Assembly: GCA_964480995.1 (NCBI GenBank)
Contig: CAYZRZ010000073.1
Coordinates: 1-10,748, forward strand
From: UBA1038 sp964480995
Lineage (GTDB): Bacteria > Bacillota > Clostridia > Christensenellales > Aristaeellaceae
Reading direction: 5' to 3'
Length of the DNA stretch: 10,748 nt
Each line of letters begins with the position of its first letter. Within the stretch, counting starts at the first letter, position 1. The notes below the pieces were generated by a model. The model worked only from the letters and a program-made list of their open reading frames with translations, was not told the origin of the DNA and made no database searches. The position numbers and the translations under genes are program-made. Shown piece after piece: positions 1-6,178 of the stretch.

Positions 1-93
1 TCTCCGCGTTCGGCGCAAAACCTCTTTCATAGTGATAACGTAACGGGAATCCAGGATATATCTCAAGGGATCCGGAGCTTTTTTATCGCCTAA

Positions 94-486
94 CTGTCAA
101 AGTCGGGATTACGGCAGGCGGAGGAGTTGCAGGAGACGCTACCGCCGGATCAGCAGGGCTTTGGCCGCTGGTTTTGCGATCTGCTGCGGCGTGTGGAACC
201 GGTAAGCGTGGATGAAACGCCGGAGGACGGCGATGTGCTGCCCTGGTGCGGCGGCTGTGAGGTGATCGCGACGCCGGGCCATACCACAGGGCACATCTCC
301 CTGTGGCTCAGGGGACAGGATACCATCATCGCGGGTGACGCGATGATATTGGACAAGGGCCGCCCGGCCCTGGCCAATCCGGGGTTCGCGCTGGACGCGG
401 AGCAGGCCCGGGACGCCATGGACATGCTGCTTGATATGAAGGCAGGGAAGATTCTGTGCTATCATGGGGGCGAAATAAGGCTTTGA
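94..486 (+). pseudogene. Remnant of a metallo-beta-lactamase-fold hydrolase (N-terminal half missing)
   Basis: The reading frame is open from 94 to a TGA at 484-486; a TTG at 127 behind a GGAGGAG stretch is the only plausible start. The translation carries the C-terminal metal-ligand motifs of MBL-fold hydrolases: TPGHTTGH, then AGDAM, then CYHGG. The HxHxDH zinc motif that should lie about 60-80 residues earlier is absent from all three forward frames of 1-126, and frame 1 has a TAA at 91-93. Relatives are usually about 200-250 residues; only about 120-130 remain, and the end after CYHGG also looks clipped. I infer a non-functional 3' fragment, with a break near position 90-95, where the sequence upstream becomes less GC-rich and looks non-coding. 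The stop lies just before the ribosome binding site of the oxidoreductase gene, so the two were probably co-transcribed. A short functional protein cannot be excluded but would lack half the active site. Confidence 0.6.
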
Positions 487-500
487 GGAGAGGGAATATC

Positions 501-1481
501 ATGAAGACGATCAATTGGGGGATCATCGGCGCGGGCGGCATTTCGTCCAGGTTTGCAAAGGTGCTGGCCGGGGCTGAGGGCATGGCTGTCCGGGCGGTCT
601 ACAACAGGCACATCGAGCGGGCCGAGGCCCTGGCGGGCAATTTCCCCGGCTGCCTGGCCTTTGACAGGCTGGAGGATCTGCTGGCGGTTGAGGGGATAGA
701 CGCCGTGTACATCGGCGTGACCAATGACGTCCATCTGCCCATGGCCATCGAGTGCATGAAGGCCGGAAAGGCTGTGCTGTGCGAGAAGCCCATGGCGATG
801 ACAGCCGCGGACGCGCGGGAGATGATCGCCTGCGCCCGCGACAGTAAGGTATTGCTGATGGAAGCGATGTGGACGCGGTTTTTGCCGGCCTACCGGCAGG
901 TGAAGCGCTGAGTGGATGAAGGGAGGATCGGAAAGGTCCGCCTGATCGAGGCCTCTTTCTGCTTCCGCGGTCCAAACGATCCGCAGAACAGGCTGTATAG
1001 GAAAGAATTGGGCGGCGGGGCGCTGTATGACATCGGCGTATACTGCGTGGAGTTCATCACCGGGCTGCTGGGCAGGCCGGATCGGGTCACCGGCGCTTTG
1101 CATATGGGGCTCTCAGGGGTTGATGAGATATCGGTGGTCAATATGATATACGATGGCGGGGCCATCGGCACGGCGACCTCAAGCATCGTGCTGCAAGCGC
1201 CCGCGCGGGTGAATATTTACGGCGAGAAGGGCTCCGTCAGGATCCCGCCCGATTTCTTCCGCGCGGATAAAGCCCTGCTGTACGCGGAGGACGGGACGCT
1301 GCTGGAGGAGTTCGACGAAGGGGCCCAAGATAATTTCATCTACCAGATCAATCACTTCGGCAGTCTCATCCGCGAGGGGAAGAAGGAAAGCGATATCATG
1401 CCCCTGTCGGACACGCTGGACTGCGCCTTGATATTTGACGAGGTGCTGGGTACTGCGGCCGGTGGCCACGGGAAGCAATAG
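501..1481 (+). pseudogene. Gfo/Idh/MocA-family oxidoreductase interrupted by an in-frame TGA
   Basis: The ATG at 501 follows a GAGGAGAGGG ribosome binding site. The protein opens with a Rossmann dinucleotide-binding loop (GIIGAGGIS, about residues 7-15) and has the family's CEKPMAM motif (about residue 94), then the C-terminal beta-sheet domain. These proteins are soluble NAD(P)-dependent dehydrogenases of sugars, inositols or related compounds; the substrate cannot be read here. Codon 137 is TGA (909-911), and the frame continues without a shift to TAG at 1479-1481, giving about 326 positions, the normal family length. Relatives have Trp at this point (pattern R-W-x-x-E-G-R-I-G; here R-stop-V-D-E-G-R-I-G), so one TGG to TGA change explains it. 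TGA is clearly a stop elsewhere in the window. The last residues (GKQ and stop) are encoded by the adjoining repeat. Most likely a young pseudogene, otherwise a sequencing error. Confidence 0.8.
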
Positions 1482-1662
1482 GGGTTACGGGTTGGGAAGA
1501 GCGGCTTTCAGCCGCGGGAAGCAATGGGTGTTACGGATTGGGGAGCATGGCCTTCGGCCATGGGAAGAGGCGGGGACGGCGAGGGTCGTACCCCTATTGC
1601 TTTCCCATCGCTTCCCAAATCGTAACCCCTATCGCTTCCCTATTTTGTTCCTATTGCTTCCC
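1470..1662. repeat. Cluster of direct and inverted repeats between convergent genes
   Basis: A unit close to GGGAAGCAATAGGGGTTACG occurs on the plus strand at 1470-1499 and 1516-1545. In inverted orientation it occurs at 1611-1640 (nearly perfect over 30 bp against 1470-1499), partially at 1588-1606, and as a short piece at 1648-1662. Two perfect small hairpins with TTC loops sit between the plus-strand copies: 1501-1515 (6-bp stem) and 1546-1562 (7-bp stem, CATGGCC/GGCCATG). The cluster abuts both flanking genes: one copy supplies the oxidoreductase stop codon, and the other end overlaps the stop of the carbonic-anhydrase-like gene. Transcripts from either side would fold into a long stem, so it may end convergent transcription, but no T-run typical of an intrinsic terminator is present. 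It resembles a REP- or MITE-like extragenic element; I do not recognise a named family. Confidence 0.75.
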
Positions 1663-2150
1663 TATATCCCGGCGTGCTCCTTCGCCATGGCAAGGTAATG
1701 CTCAATATTGCGCCGCTGGCCTTCTATTTCCTCCGGCTTGACGGGCCGTACTACCTTGGCCGGGCGGCCGAAGGCGAGCTGACCTGCGGGGATGACGGTG
1801 CCTTCTGTGACCAGGGAACCGGCGCCCAGCATGCAGCCTTCTTCCAGGACAGCGCCATTGAGTACGATGCTCCCCATGCCGATCAGTACATGGTCGCCCA
1901 CGGCGCAGCCGTGCAGGATGCAGCCGTGGCCGACGGTCACATCGCTGCCGATATGGGTGGGGAAGCGGTCGTCCACATGAACGATGCTGCCATCCTGTAT
2001 GTTGGTGCGCTCCCCGATGCTGATGGGGGCCATATCGCCGCGAATGACCGCGTTGTACCAGATATTGGCTCTGGCGGATACGGTGACATCGCCCGAAATC
2101 CTTGCTCCGGGCAGTACAGTGGCGGTCTTGTCGATCGACGGCTGTTTCAT
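1662..2150 (-). CDS. Gamma-carbonic anhydrase-like hexapeptide-repeat protein
   Basis: A 162-residue protein made almost entirely of left-handed beta-helix hexapeptide repeats (I/V-G-x-x-x-x pattern, about residues 10-130), followed by a C-terminal helix (EEIEGQRRNIEHYLAMAKEH). This is the layout and length of the YrdA/PaaY/CaiE gamma-carbonic anhydrase-like group. The three expected metal-binding histidines are visible in IVHVD and VGHGCILHGC. Family members are soluble trimers that bind Zn or Fe between subunits; some hydrate CO2, many have unproven activity. The ATG at 2150 is preferred over upstream starts because a GAGGAG site (minus strand, about 2157-2165) lies 7-8 bases before it and the protein then starts as the family does (MKQPSIDKTATVLPGA). 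It is transcribed alone, convergent to the oxidoreductase pseudogene and divergent from the molybdenum operon. Nothing ties it to Moco synthesis. Confidence 0.88.
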   Translation of the reverse strand: MKQPSIDKTATVLPGARISGDVTVSARANIWYNAVIRGDMAPISIGERTNIQDGSIVHVDDRFPTHIGSDVTVGHGCILHGCAVGDHVLIGMGSIVLNGAVLEEGCMLGAGSLVTEGTVIPAGQLAFGRPAKVVRPVKPEEIEGQRRNIEHYLAMAKEHAGI

Positions 2151-2172
2151 GCGGGATCTCCTCTTGATCATA

Positions 2173-2198
2173 TGATCGGTGAATGGCTTCACCGATCA
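2173..2198. promoter_or_regulatory. Perfect 11-bp inverted repeat at the expected transcription start (operator or 5' stem-loop)
   Basis: The arms TGATCGGTGAA (2173-2183) and TTCACCGATCA (2188-2198) are exact reverse complements around a 4-base TGGC loop. They lie immediately downstream of the minus-strand -10 box and upstream of the ribosome binding site of the carbonic anhydrase-like gene. The position over the start site suits a repressor operator. The same bases could also form a hairpin at the 5' end of the mRNA. Which applies cannot be decided from sequence. Confidence 0.55.
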
Positions 2199-2199
2199 C

Positions 2200-2208
2200 A
2201 GTATAGCA
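2200..2208 (-). promoter_or_regulatory. Extended -10 promoter of the carbonic anhydrase-like gene
   Basis: On the minus strand the sequence reads TGCTATACT, an extended -10 (TGn plus TATACT), about 50 bp before the start codon at 2150. No good -35 hexamer is visible at 16-18 bp, which extended -10 promoters tolerate. Transcription would start near 2193. This is a motif call only. Confidence 0.5.
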
Positions 2209-2322
2209 TGCAACGCCATATCAAAGCGGCCGGATGCCATGGTTCACACGCCGGGGAACTGTGGAAGTGAAAAATTAGCTATATCTAACTTGTTCACCCT
2301 ATGCCTTGATTGGACATATCTA

Positions 2323-2349
2323 TTGACAATCTAAGCCTATAATGATAAT
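2323..2349 (+). promoter_or_regulatory. Probable sigma-A promoter of the molybdenum operon
   Basis: A consensus TTGACA (2323-2328) is followed after 15 bp by GATAAT (2344-2349); a perfect TATAAT at 2338-2343 is only 9 bp away and could serve with a different upstream element. The region is sharply AT-rich between GC-rich genes. Transcription from here would give a leader of about 230 nt before the first gene. The short spacer makes the exact boxes uncertain. A small inverted repeat, TTAG-N6-CTAA at 2275-2288, lies upstream and could be a regulator site, but it is too short to claim. Confidence 0.5.
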
Positions 2350-2406
2350 GTATTCACAACTTCATATCGGTTTGTTTCCGAGCTTCAGCGCCTAAAAGCA
2401 TCTCTC

Positions 2407-2533
2407 ATGGCGCCGGAGCCTTGCCCCGAAGGGGGCAAAGGGCTGGGGCAGAAACGCCCTGACCTTCCGTGTTTGAGAAGGAGACAGAAAAGCGGCGGGC
2501 ATAGGTGCCTGTTTGCGCGTCCCAGGGCGCCAT
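2407..2533 (+). ncRNA. Structured leader RNA, likely a molybdenum cofactor (Moco) riboswitch
   Basis: The 127-nt segment is closed by a perfect 8-bp stem, ATGGCGCC (2407-2414) with GGCGCCAT (2526-2533). Inside are: a strong hairpin TTGCCCC/GGGGCAA (2421-2427/2432-2438) with GAAG tetraloop, extended by GCC/GGC (2418-2420/2441-2443); a hairpin at 2445-2460 (GGGC/GCCC core); a hairpin at 2463-2481 (CCTTC/GAAGG); and an imperfect stem 2495-2501/2514-2520. The purine-rich bases after the third hairpin (GAGACAGAAAAG) are unpaired. This multi-stem architecture, in the leader of a Moco synthesis and molybdate uptake operon, fits the Moco RNA class known upstream of such operons in Proteobacteria and Clostridia. 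The class call rests on context and folding by eye, not on a covariance match. No terminator follows, and the ribosome binding site is about 41 nt downstream, so control of translation is more likely than attenuation. GGCCAT at 2556-2561 could compete for part of the closing stem. Confidence 0.6.
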
Positions 2534-2586
2534 CTGTTTTGATTTCAAAGCGGGTGGCCATTTATTATTGATGCGGGAGTGTTCGG

Positions 2587-3618
2587 ATGAGAAAGCTGGC
2601 GGTTGAGCAGGCAGTCGGTGAAACGCTGTGCCATGATATGACGGCCATTCTGGAGAATGGCTTCAAGGGGGTCAGGTTTGCCAGGGGGCATGTGATCCGC
2701 GAAGAAGATATTGAGGCCCTGCGTGATATGGGCAAGCGGCATGTGTTTGTCTGGGAGCCGGAAGCCGATGAGGTTCATGAGGATGACGCGGCGGCGGCAC
2801 TTGTGGATGCGCTGATTGGGGAGGGTATTGCCCGCACCGCGCCCTCTGAGGGAAAGATCGGCCTGTCTGCCCTGTACGACGGCTTGTTTTTGATGAACAA
2901 GCCCGCCCTGCGAGGGATCAACAGCGTGGGCGATTACACGGTGGCCTGCCGCAATGGCAATACCCCCGTGAAGGCGGGGGACAAGCTCGGCGGCGCGCGC
3001 ATCGTGCCTCTGGTGACCAAGCGGAACATCGTGGAGCGGGCCGCCGCCATCGCAAGAGAAAACGCCCCGGTGCTCAGCGTGCTGCCCTACAAGCCGCTCA
3101 GGACCGCCGTGATCATCACCGGCAATGAGGTCTATGAGGGCCGCGTCAAGGACAGGTTTGAAGCTGTGCTGCGGGCCAAGCTGCCGGCCTACGGGGCCGA
3201 GATCATTGGCGTCACCAAGTGCCCGGATGAGCTGCCCCGTCTGCTTTGCGCCATCCAGGGCTATCTCGATCAGGGCGTGGAGCTTCTGCTGATGACCGGC
3301 GGCATGTCCGTCGATCCCGATGACCTGACCCCGACCGCCATCAAGGCCAGCGGGGCCGAGCTGGTCATGCAGGGCGTGCCGATGCAGCCCGGCAACATGC
3401 TCACGCTGGCCTATCATGGCAGGACGGCCATTGTCGGCGTGCCGGGGGCCTCGCTGCATTCCAAGGTGACCAGCCTGGATGTATTTTTGCCGCTGATCTT
3501 CGCGGGGGTCAGGGTGAAGCGGGAGGATATCGCCGCCCTGGGTGATGGCGGACTTTGCCTGAGCTGTCCGCAGTGCGTGTTCCCGGTCTGTTCATTCGGC
3601 AGCGCCTTAGGCAGATGA
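2587..3618 (+). CDS. Molybdopterin-binding protein with Cys-rich C-terminal tail
   Basis: A 343-residue soluble protein. Residues about 1-80 form an N-terminal domain with the sequence RGHVIREEDIEALRDMGK. Residues about 175-310 form a MoCF_biosynth (MoeA/MogA/CinA-type) fold with ITGNEVYEG and MTGGMSVDPDDLTP, the signature loop that binds molybdopterin. The tail has four cysteines, C324-x2-C327-x2-C330-x4-C335, ending in CSFG, which could hold a zinc or iron-sulfur site. It is shorter than MoeA (about 400 aa) and lacks MoeA's N-terminal PPF..S..DGYA region, so it is a separate family, often annotated only as 'molybdopterin-binding protein' in Clostridia. The ATG at 2587 has a GGGAG site 7 bp upstream. 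It is the first gene behind the leader RNA, with modA starting 13 bp after its stop. A role in handling or sensing molybdopterin is plausible, but its reaction is not known to me. Confidence 0.85.
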   Translation: MRKLAVEQAVGETLCHDMTAILENGFKGVRFARGHVIREEDIEALRDMGKRHVFVWEPEADEVHEDDAAAALVDALIGEGIARTAPSEGKIGLSALYDGLFLMNKPALRGINSVGDYTVACRNGNTPVKAGDKLGGARIVPLVTKRNIVERAAAIARENAPVLSVLPYKPLRTAVIITGNEVYEGRVKDRFEAVLRAKLPAYGAEIIGVTKCPDELPRLLCAIQGYLDQGVELLLMTGGMSVDPDDLTPTAIKASGAELVMQGVPMQPGNMLTLAYHGRTAIVGVPGASLHSKVTSLDVFLPLIFAGVRVKREDIAALGDGGLCLSCPQCVFPVCSFGSALGR

Positions 3619-3631
3619 GAAGGGGATAACC

Positions 3632-4402
3632 ATGAAAAAACTGGTCCTCCGGGCCTTGGCCCTGGTGATGATGGCGGCACCTTTATCCGTGCCCGCCGCG
3701 CGAGTGGAAAAGACGGAGCTTTACGTTCTGGCGGCGGCGAGCCTGACCGATGTGATGGCGCAGATTGCCGAATCATACAAGGAAGTTGCCCCGGAAGTCG
3801 AGATCACCTTTGTGTTCGATTCCTCGGGTACCCTGCAAAGCCAGATCGAAGCGGGGGCGACAGCTGATGTCTTCGTATCCGCGGCGCAGCGTCAGATGAA
3901 CGCGCTGGAGGAAGGCGGCCTGATCAAGGGGGAAAGCCGCAAGGATCTGCTTCTCAATAAGGTGGTGCTGATCCTGCCGGCATCAAGCGACCTTGCCCTG
4001 GCCTCTTTTGAAGACGCGGCGGGGGATCCGGTCAGGTTGATTGCCATCGGAGATGAAAGCGTGCCCGTCGGCCAGTACACACAGCAGATCTACGAATACC
4101 TGGGCACCTGGGATGCCGTCAAAGCCAAGGCCAACCTGGGCGTGAACACGCGCGCGGTGCTCTCCTGGGTGGCATCCGGCGATGTGGATTGCGGCATTGT
4201 CTACGCGACGGACGCTGCCTCCACCGTCGGCGTGAAGGTCATAGCCCAAGCGCCCGAGGGCAGCCACGAGCCCGTCATCTACCCCGCGGCGGTGGTGGAA
4301 GGCACCGATAACCCCCAGGCGGCGCAGGCCTTCCTGGATTACCTCAGCGGCGAAACCGCCCGTGCCCTGTTTATCGCCGCAGGTTTTGAAATGGCGGAGT
4401 AA
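3632..4402 (+). CDS. modA: ModA, molybdate/tungstate-binding protein of the ABC importer
   Basis: A 256-residue extracytoplasmic solute-binding protein. Residues 1-23 form a signal peptide (MKK charged end, hydrophobic core LVLRALALVMMAA, then PLSVPAA). The mature part starts LYVLAAASLTDVM and has DSSGTLQSQIEAGATADVFVSA, which supply the serine and backbone ligands for the oxyanion in the ModA family. Near the end are GVNTRAVLSWVASGDVDCGIVYATDA and the YPAAVVEG stretch, also typical. No lipobox cysteine is present at the cleavage region, so membrane attachment as a lipoprotein, common in Gram-positive bacteria, is not supported; the protein may be released or held by the uncleaved signal. The ATG at 3632 follows a GAGAAGGGG site. 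ModA delivers molybdate to ModB-ModC, encoded directly downstream. Molybdate versus tungstate preference cannot be told from sequence. Confidence 0.95.
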   Translation: MKKLVLRALALVMMAAPLSVPAARVEKTELYVLAAASLTDVMAQIAESYKEVAPEVEITFVFDSSGTLQSQIEAGATADVFVSAAQRQMNALEEGGLIKGESRKDLLLNKVVLILPASSDLALASFEDAAGDPVRLIAIGDESVPVGQYTQQIYEYLGTWDAVKAKANLGVNTRAVLSWVASGDVDCGIVYATDAASTVGVKVIAQAPEGSHEPVIYPAAVVEGTDNPQAAQAFLDYLSGETARALFIAAGFEMAE

Positions 4403-4419
4403 GCAGGAAGGAGCAAGCT

Positions 4420-5094
4420 TTGAATCTCAGCCCGCTGTTGATCTCCTTTCAGGTCGCCATCGCGGCCAGCCTGGTTACCTTCTTATTAGGCATCTGGGCT
4501 GCGTACCGCGTGGCGAAGATGAAGCGCCTGCAGAACCTGATCGACGGCCTTCTCACCCTGCCGATGGTGCTGCCGCCAACGGTGGTGGGCTACTTCCTCC
4601 TGCTGATCTTCGGCAAAAACGGTCTGCTGGGCGGTTTCCTGGCGCGCGTGGGATTTTCGGTGGTCTTCACCCTGCAAGGGGCCGTTATTGCGGCGGCTGT
4701 CGTCTCCTTCCCGCTGATGTACCGCGCGGCGCGGGGGGCCTTTGAGCAACTGGACCAGGACCTTGTGCATGCCGGGCGCACCCTGGGCCTGAGCGAGTTC
4801 ACGATCTTCCGGCGGATCATGCTGCCTAATTGCTGGCCCGGCATCGCCGCCGGGGCCATCCTGGCCTTCGCCCGGGCGCTGGGCGAGTACGGCGCCACCA
4901 GCATGCTGGCGGGCAATATCCCCGGCAAGACGCAGACGATGTCCTTGGCCATTGCTTCCGCCGTCGCGGGCAACAACCGGGACAGGGCCACCCTGTGGGT
5001 GGTCATCATCATGGGCATCTCTCTGGTCACGATGGTGCTGATGAACCTTCTGACGGGCAGGCAATCCAGCGGAAAGCGGGAGGCGAAGGCCTGA
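4420..5094 (+). CDS. modB: ModB, molybdate ABC transporter permease
   Basis: A 224-residue membrane protein with about five transmembrane segments (near residues 7-28, 42-65, 80-100, 140-160 and 195-215). The cytoplasmic EAA loop is clear: AGRTLGLSEFTIFRRIMLPNC around residues 117-137, the contact with the ATPase. RALGEYGATSMLAGNI after it is highly typical of ModB. Two copies form the channel with two ModC subunits. The start is a TTG at 4420, chosen because AGGAAGGA (4405-4413) sits at normal distance and no ATG fits. The gene follows modA by 17 bp, and its TGA overlaps the ATG of modC by one base (TGATG), implying coupled translation. Confidence 0.95.
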   Translation: MNLSPLLISFQVAIAASLVTFLLGIWAAYRVAKMKRLQNLIDGLLTLPMVLPPTVVGYFLLLIFGKNGLLGGFLARVGFSVVFTLQGAVIAAAVVSFPLMYRAARGAFEQLDQDLVHAGRTLGLSEFTIFRRIMLPNCWPGIAAGAILAFARALGEYGATSMLAGNIPGKTQTMSLAIASAVAGNNRDRATLWVVIIMGISLVTMVLMNLLTGRQSSGKREAKA

Positions 5095-6152
5095 TGGAGC
5101 TGCATGTCGATATCAGAAAGCGCCTTGGCCCCTTCAGCCTGGATGTCCGCTTCGATTTTGCCGGCGGTACCATGGCGCTGCTGGGCGCGTCCGGCAGCGG
5201 CAAGAGCATGACGCTCAAGTGCATCGCCGGCATCGAGACACCCGATGAGGGGCAGATCATCTTAAACGGCAAGGCGCTGTACCACTCCGCGCGGGGCATC
5301 TGCCTCAGCCCGCGGGAACGCGGGATCGGCTATCTGTTTCAAAGCTACGCGCTCTTTCCCAACATGACCGCGCGGGAGAACATAGAGATCGCGGCCAAGG
5401 GCAGCCGAGCCCGGCGCGAAGCGGCGGCGGAGGAGAAGATCGTCGCCCTGTACCTGGAGGGCCTGGCTGACAAGTATCCCCGTCAGCTCTCCGGCGGGCA
5501 GCAGCAGCGCGTGGCCCTGGCCCGCATTTTTGCCAGTGAACCGGAACTCCTGCTGCTGGATGAGCCCTTTGCGGCGCTGGACAGCTACCTGAAGTGGCGC
5601 ATCGAGATGGAGCTGACTGATACCCTCAAGCGCTTCGGTCTGCCCGCGCTGTTCGTATCGCACAGCCGGGATGAGGTCTTCCGCATGTGCGAAAGGGTCT
5701 GCGTGATCAACGAAGGCCGGTCGGAGCCACCCATGACCGCCCGGCAGCTGTTCCATTCGCCTGATACGCTGTCATCCGCCCTCTTGTCCGGCTGCAAGAA
5801 CTTTTCCCGGGCAAAAAAGCTGGGCGAGCGCCGCGTTCTGGCGCTCGACTGGGGCTGCGAACTGCGGACGGACAGGGACGTGCCGGAGGATATCGGCTAC
5901 ATCGGCGTGCGGGCGCATTTCGTGCGTCCCTACGGGCCGGATGGGGCGGATAACGTGATCCCCTGCCGCGTCACCCGGATAACGGAGGAGCTTTTCTCAG
6001 CCGCCGTGATGCTCAGGCCTCTTGCGGCTAAAGAGGAAGGGGATTACAGCTGCCTGCGGATGGAGCTTGGCAAAGAGGAATGGGCGGGCCTGGCCGGGCG
6101 AAACAGCCTGCCGGTCCGCATTGACGAAAAGGACATTCTGCTACTAAGATGA
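5094..6152 (+). CDS. modC: ModC, molybdate ABC transporter ATP-binding protein
   Basis: A 352-residue ATPase, the same length as E. coli ModC. All nucleotide-binding motifs are intact: Walker A GASGSGKS (31-38), Q-loop Q83, signature LSGGQ (132-136), Walker B LLLLDE (152-157), and H-loop H190. The C-terminal third (about 230-352) corresponds to the MOP/TOBE-like regulatory domain that binds oxyanion in some ModC proteins, but it is divergent. The ATG at 5094 overlaps the modB stop; longer in-frame upstream extension lies inside modB and is not used. The stop TGA (6150-6152) precedes the moeA ribosome binding site by about 15 bp. It powers molybdate import at the inner face of the membrane. 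Confidence 0.95.
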   Translation: MELHVDIRKRLGPFSLDVRFDFAGGTMALLGASGSGKSMTLKCIAGIETPDEGQIILNGKALYHSARGICLSPRERGIGYLFQSYALFPNMTARENIEIAAKGSRARREAAAEEKIVALYLEGLADKYPRQLSGGQQQRVALARIFASEPELLLLDEPFAALDSYLKWRIEMELTDTLKRFGLPALFVSHSRDEVFRMCERVCVINEGRSEPPMTARQLFHSPDTLSSALLSGCKNFSRAKKLGERRVLALDWGCELRTDRDVPEDIGYIGVRAHFVRPYGPDGADNVIPCRVTRITEELFSAAVMLRPLAAKEEGDYSCLRMELGKEEWAGLAGRNSLPVRIDEKDILLLR

Positions 6153-6178
6153 GTTATAGTTTTCACAAGGAGGACAAG

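Noticed and set aside
909..911. TGA recoded as Trp or selenocysteine across this genome
   Set aside because: TGA ends modB, modC, moeA, moaC, mog and the MOSC gene at overlaps with proper starts, Trp is encoded by TGG throughout, and no selenocysteine-type context is seen; a point nonsense mutation is simpler.
1470..1662. CRISPR-like array
   Set aside because: Copies occur in both orientations, spacers are not uniform, the hairpins are inside the spacers, and no cas genes are present.
2275..2288. TTAG-N6-CTAA as a ModE-type operator
   Set aside because: The arms are only 4 bp and the sequence does not convincingly match a known ModE site; chance occurrence in AT-rich DNA is likely.
2338..2343. 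Perfect TATAAT as the -10 box paired with TTGACA at 2323
   Set aside because: The spacer would be only 9 bp, too short for sigma-A; GATAAT at 2344 with 15 bp is better, although still short.
2545..3459. Minus-strand 304-codon open frame opposite the molybdopterin-binding gene
   Set aside because: Shadow of a real gene with intact family motifs on the plus strand; no ribosome binding site or domain signal.
4830..5093. In-frame upstream extension of modC
   Set aside because: It lies within modB in another frame and encodes an Arg/His/Gly-rich shadow sequence; ModC of normal length begins at 5094.
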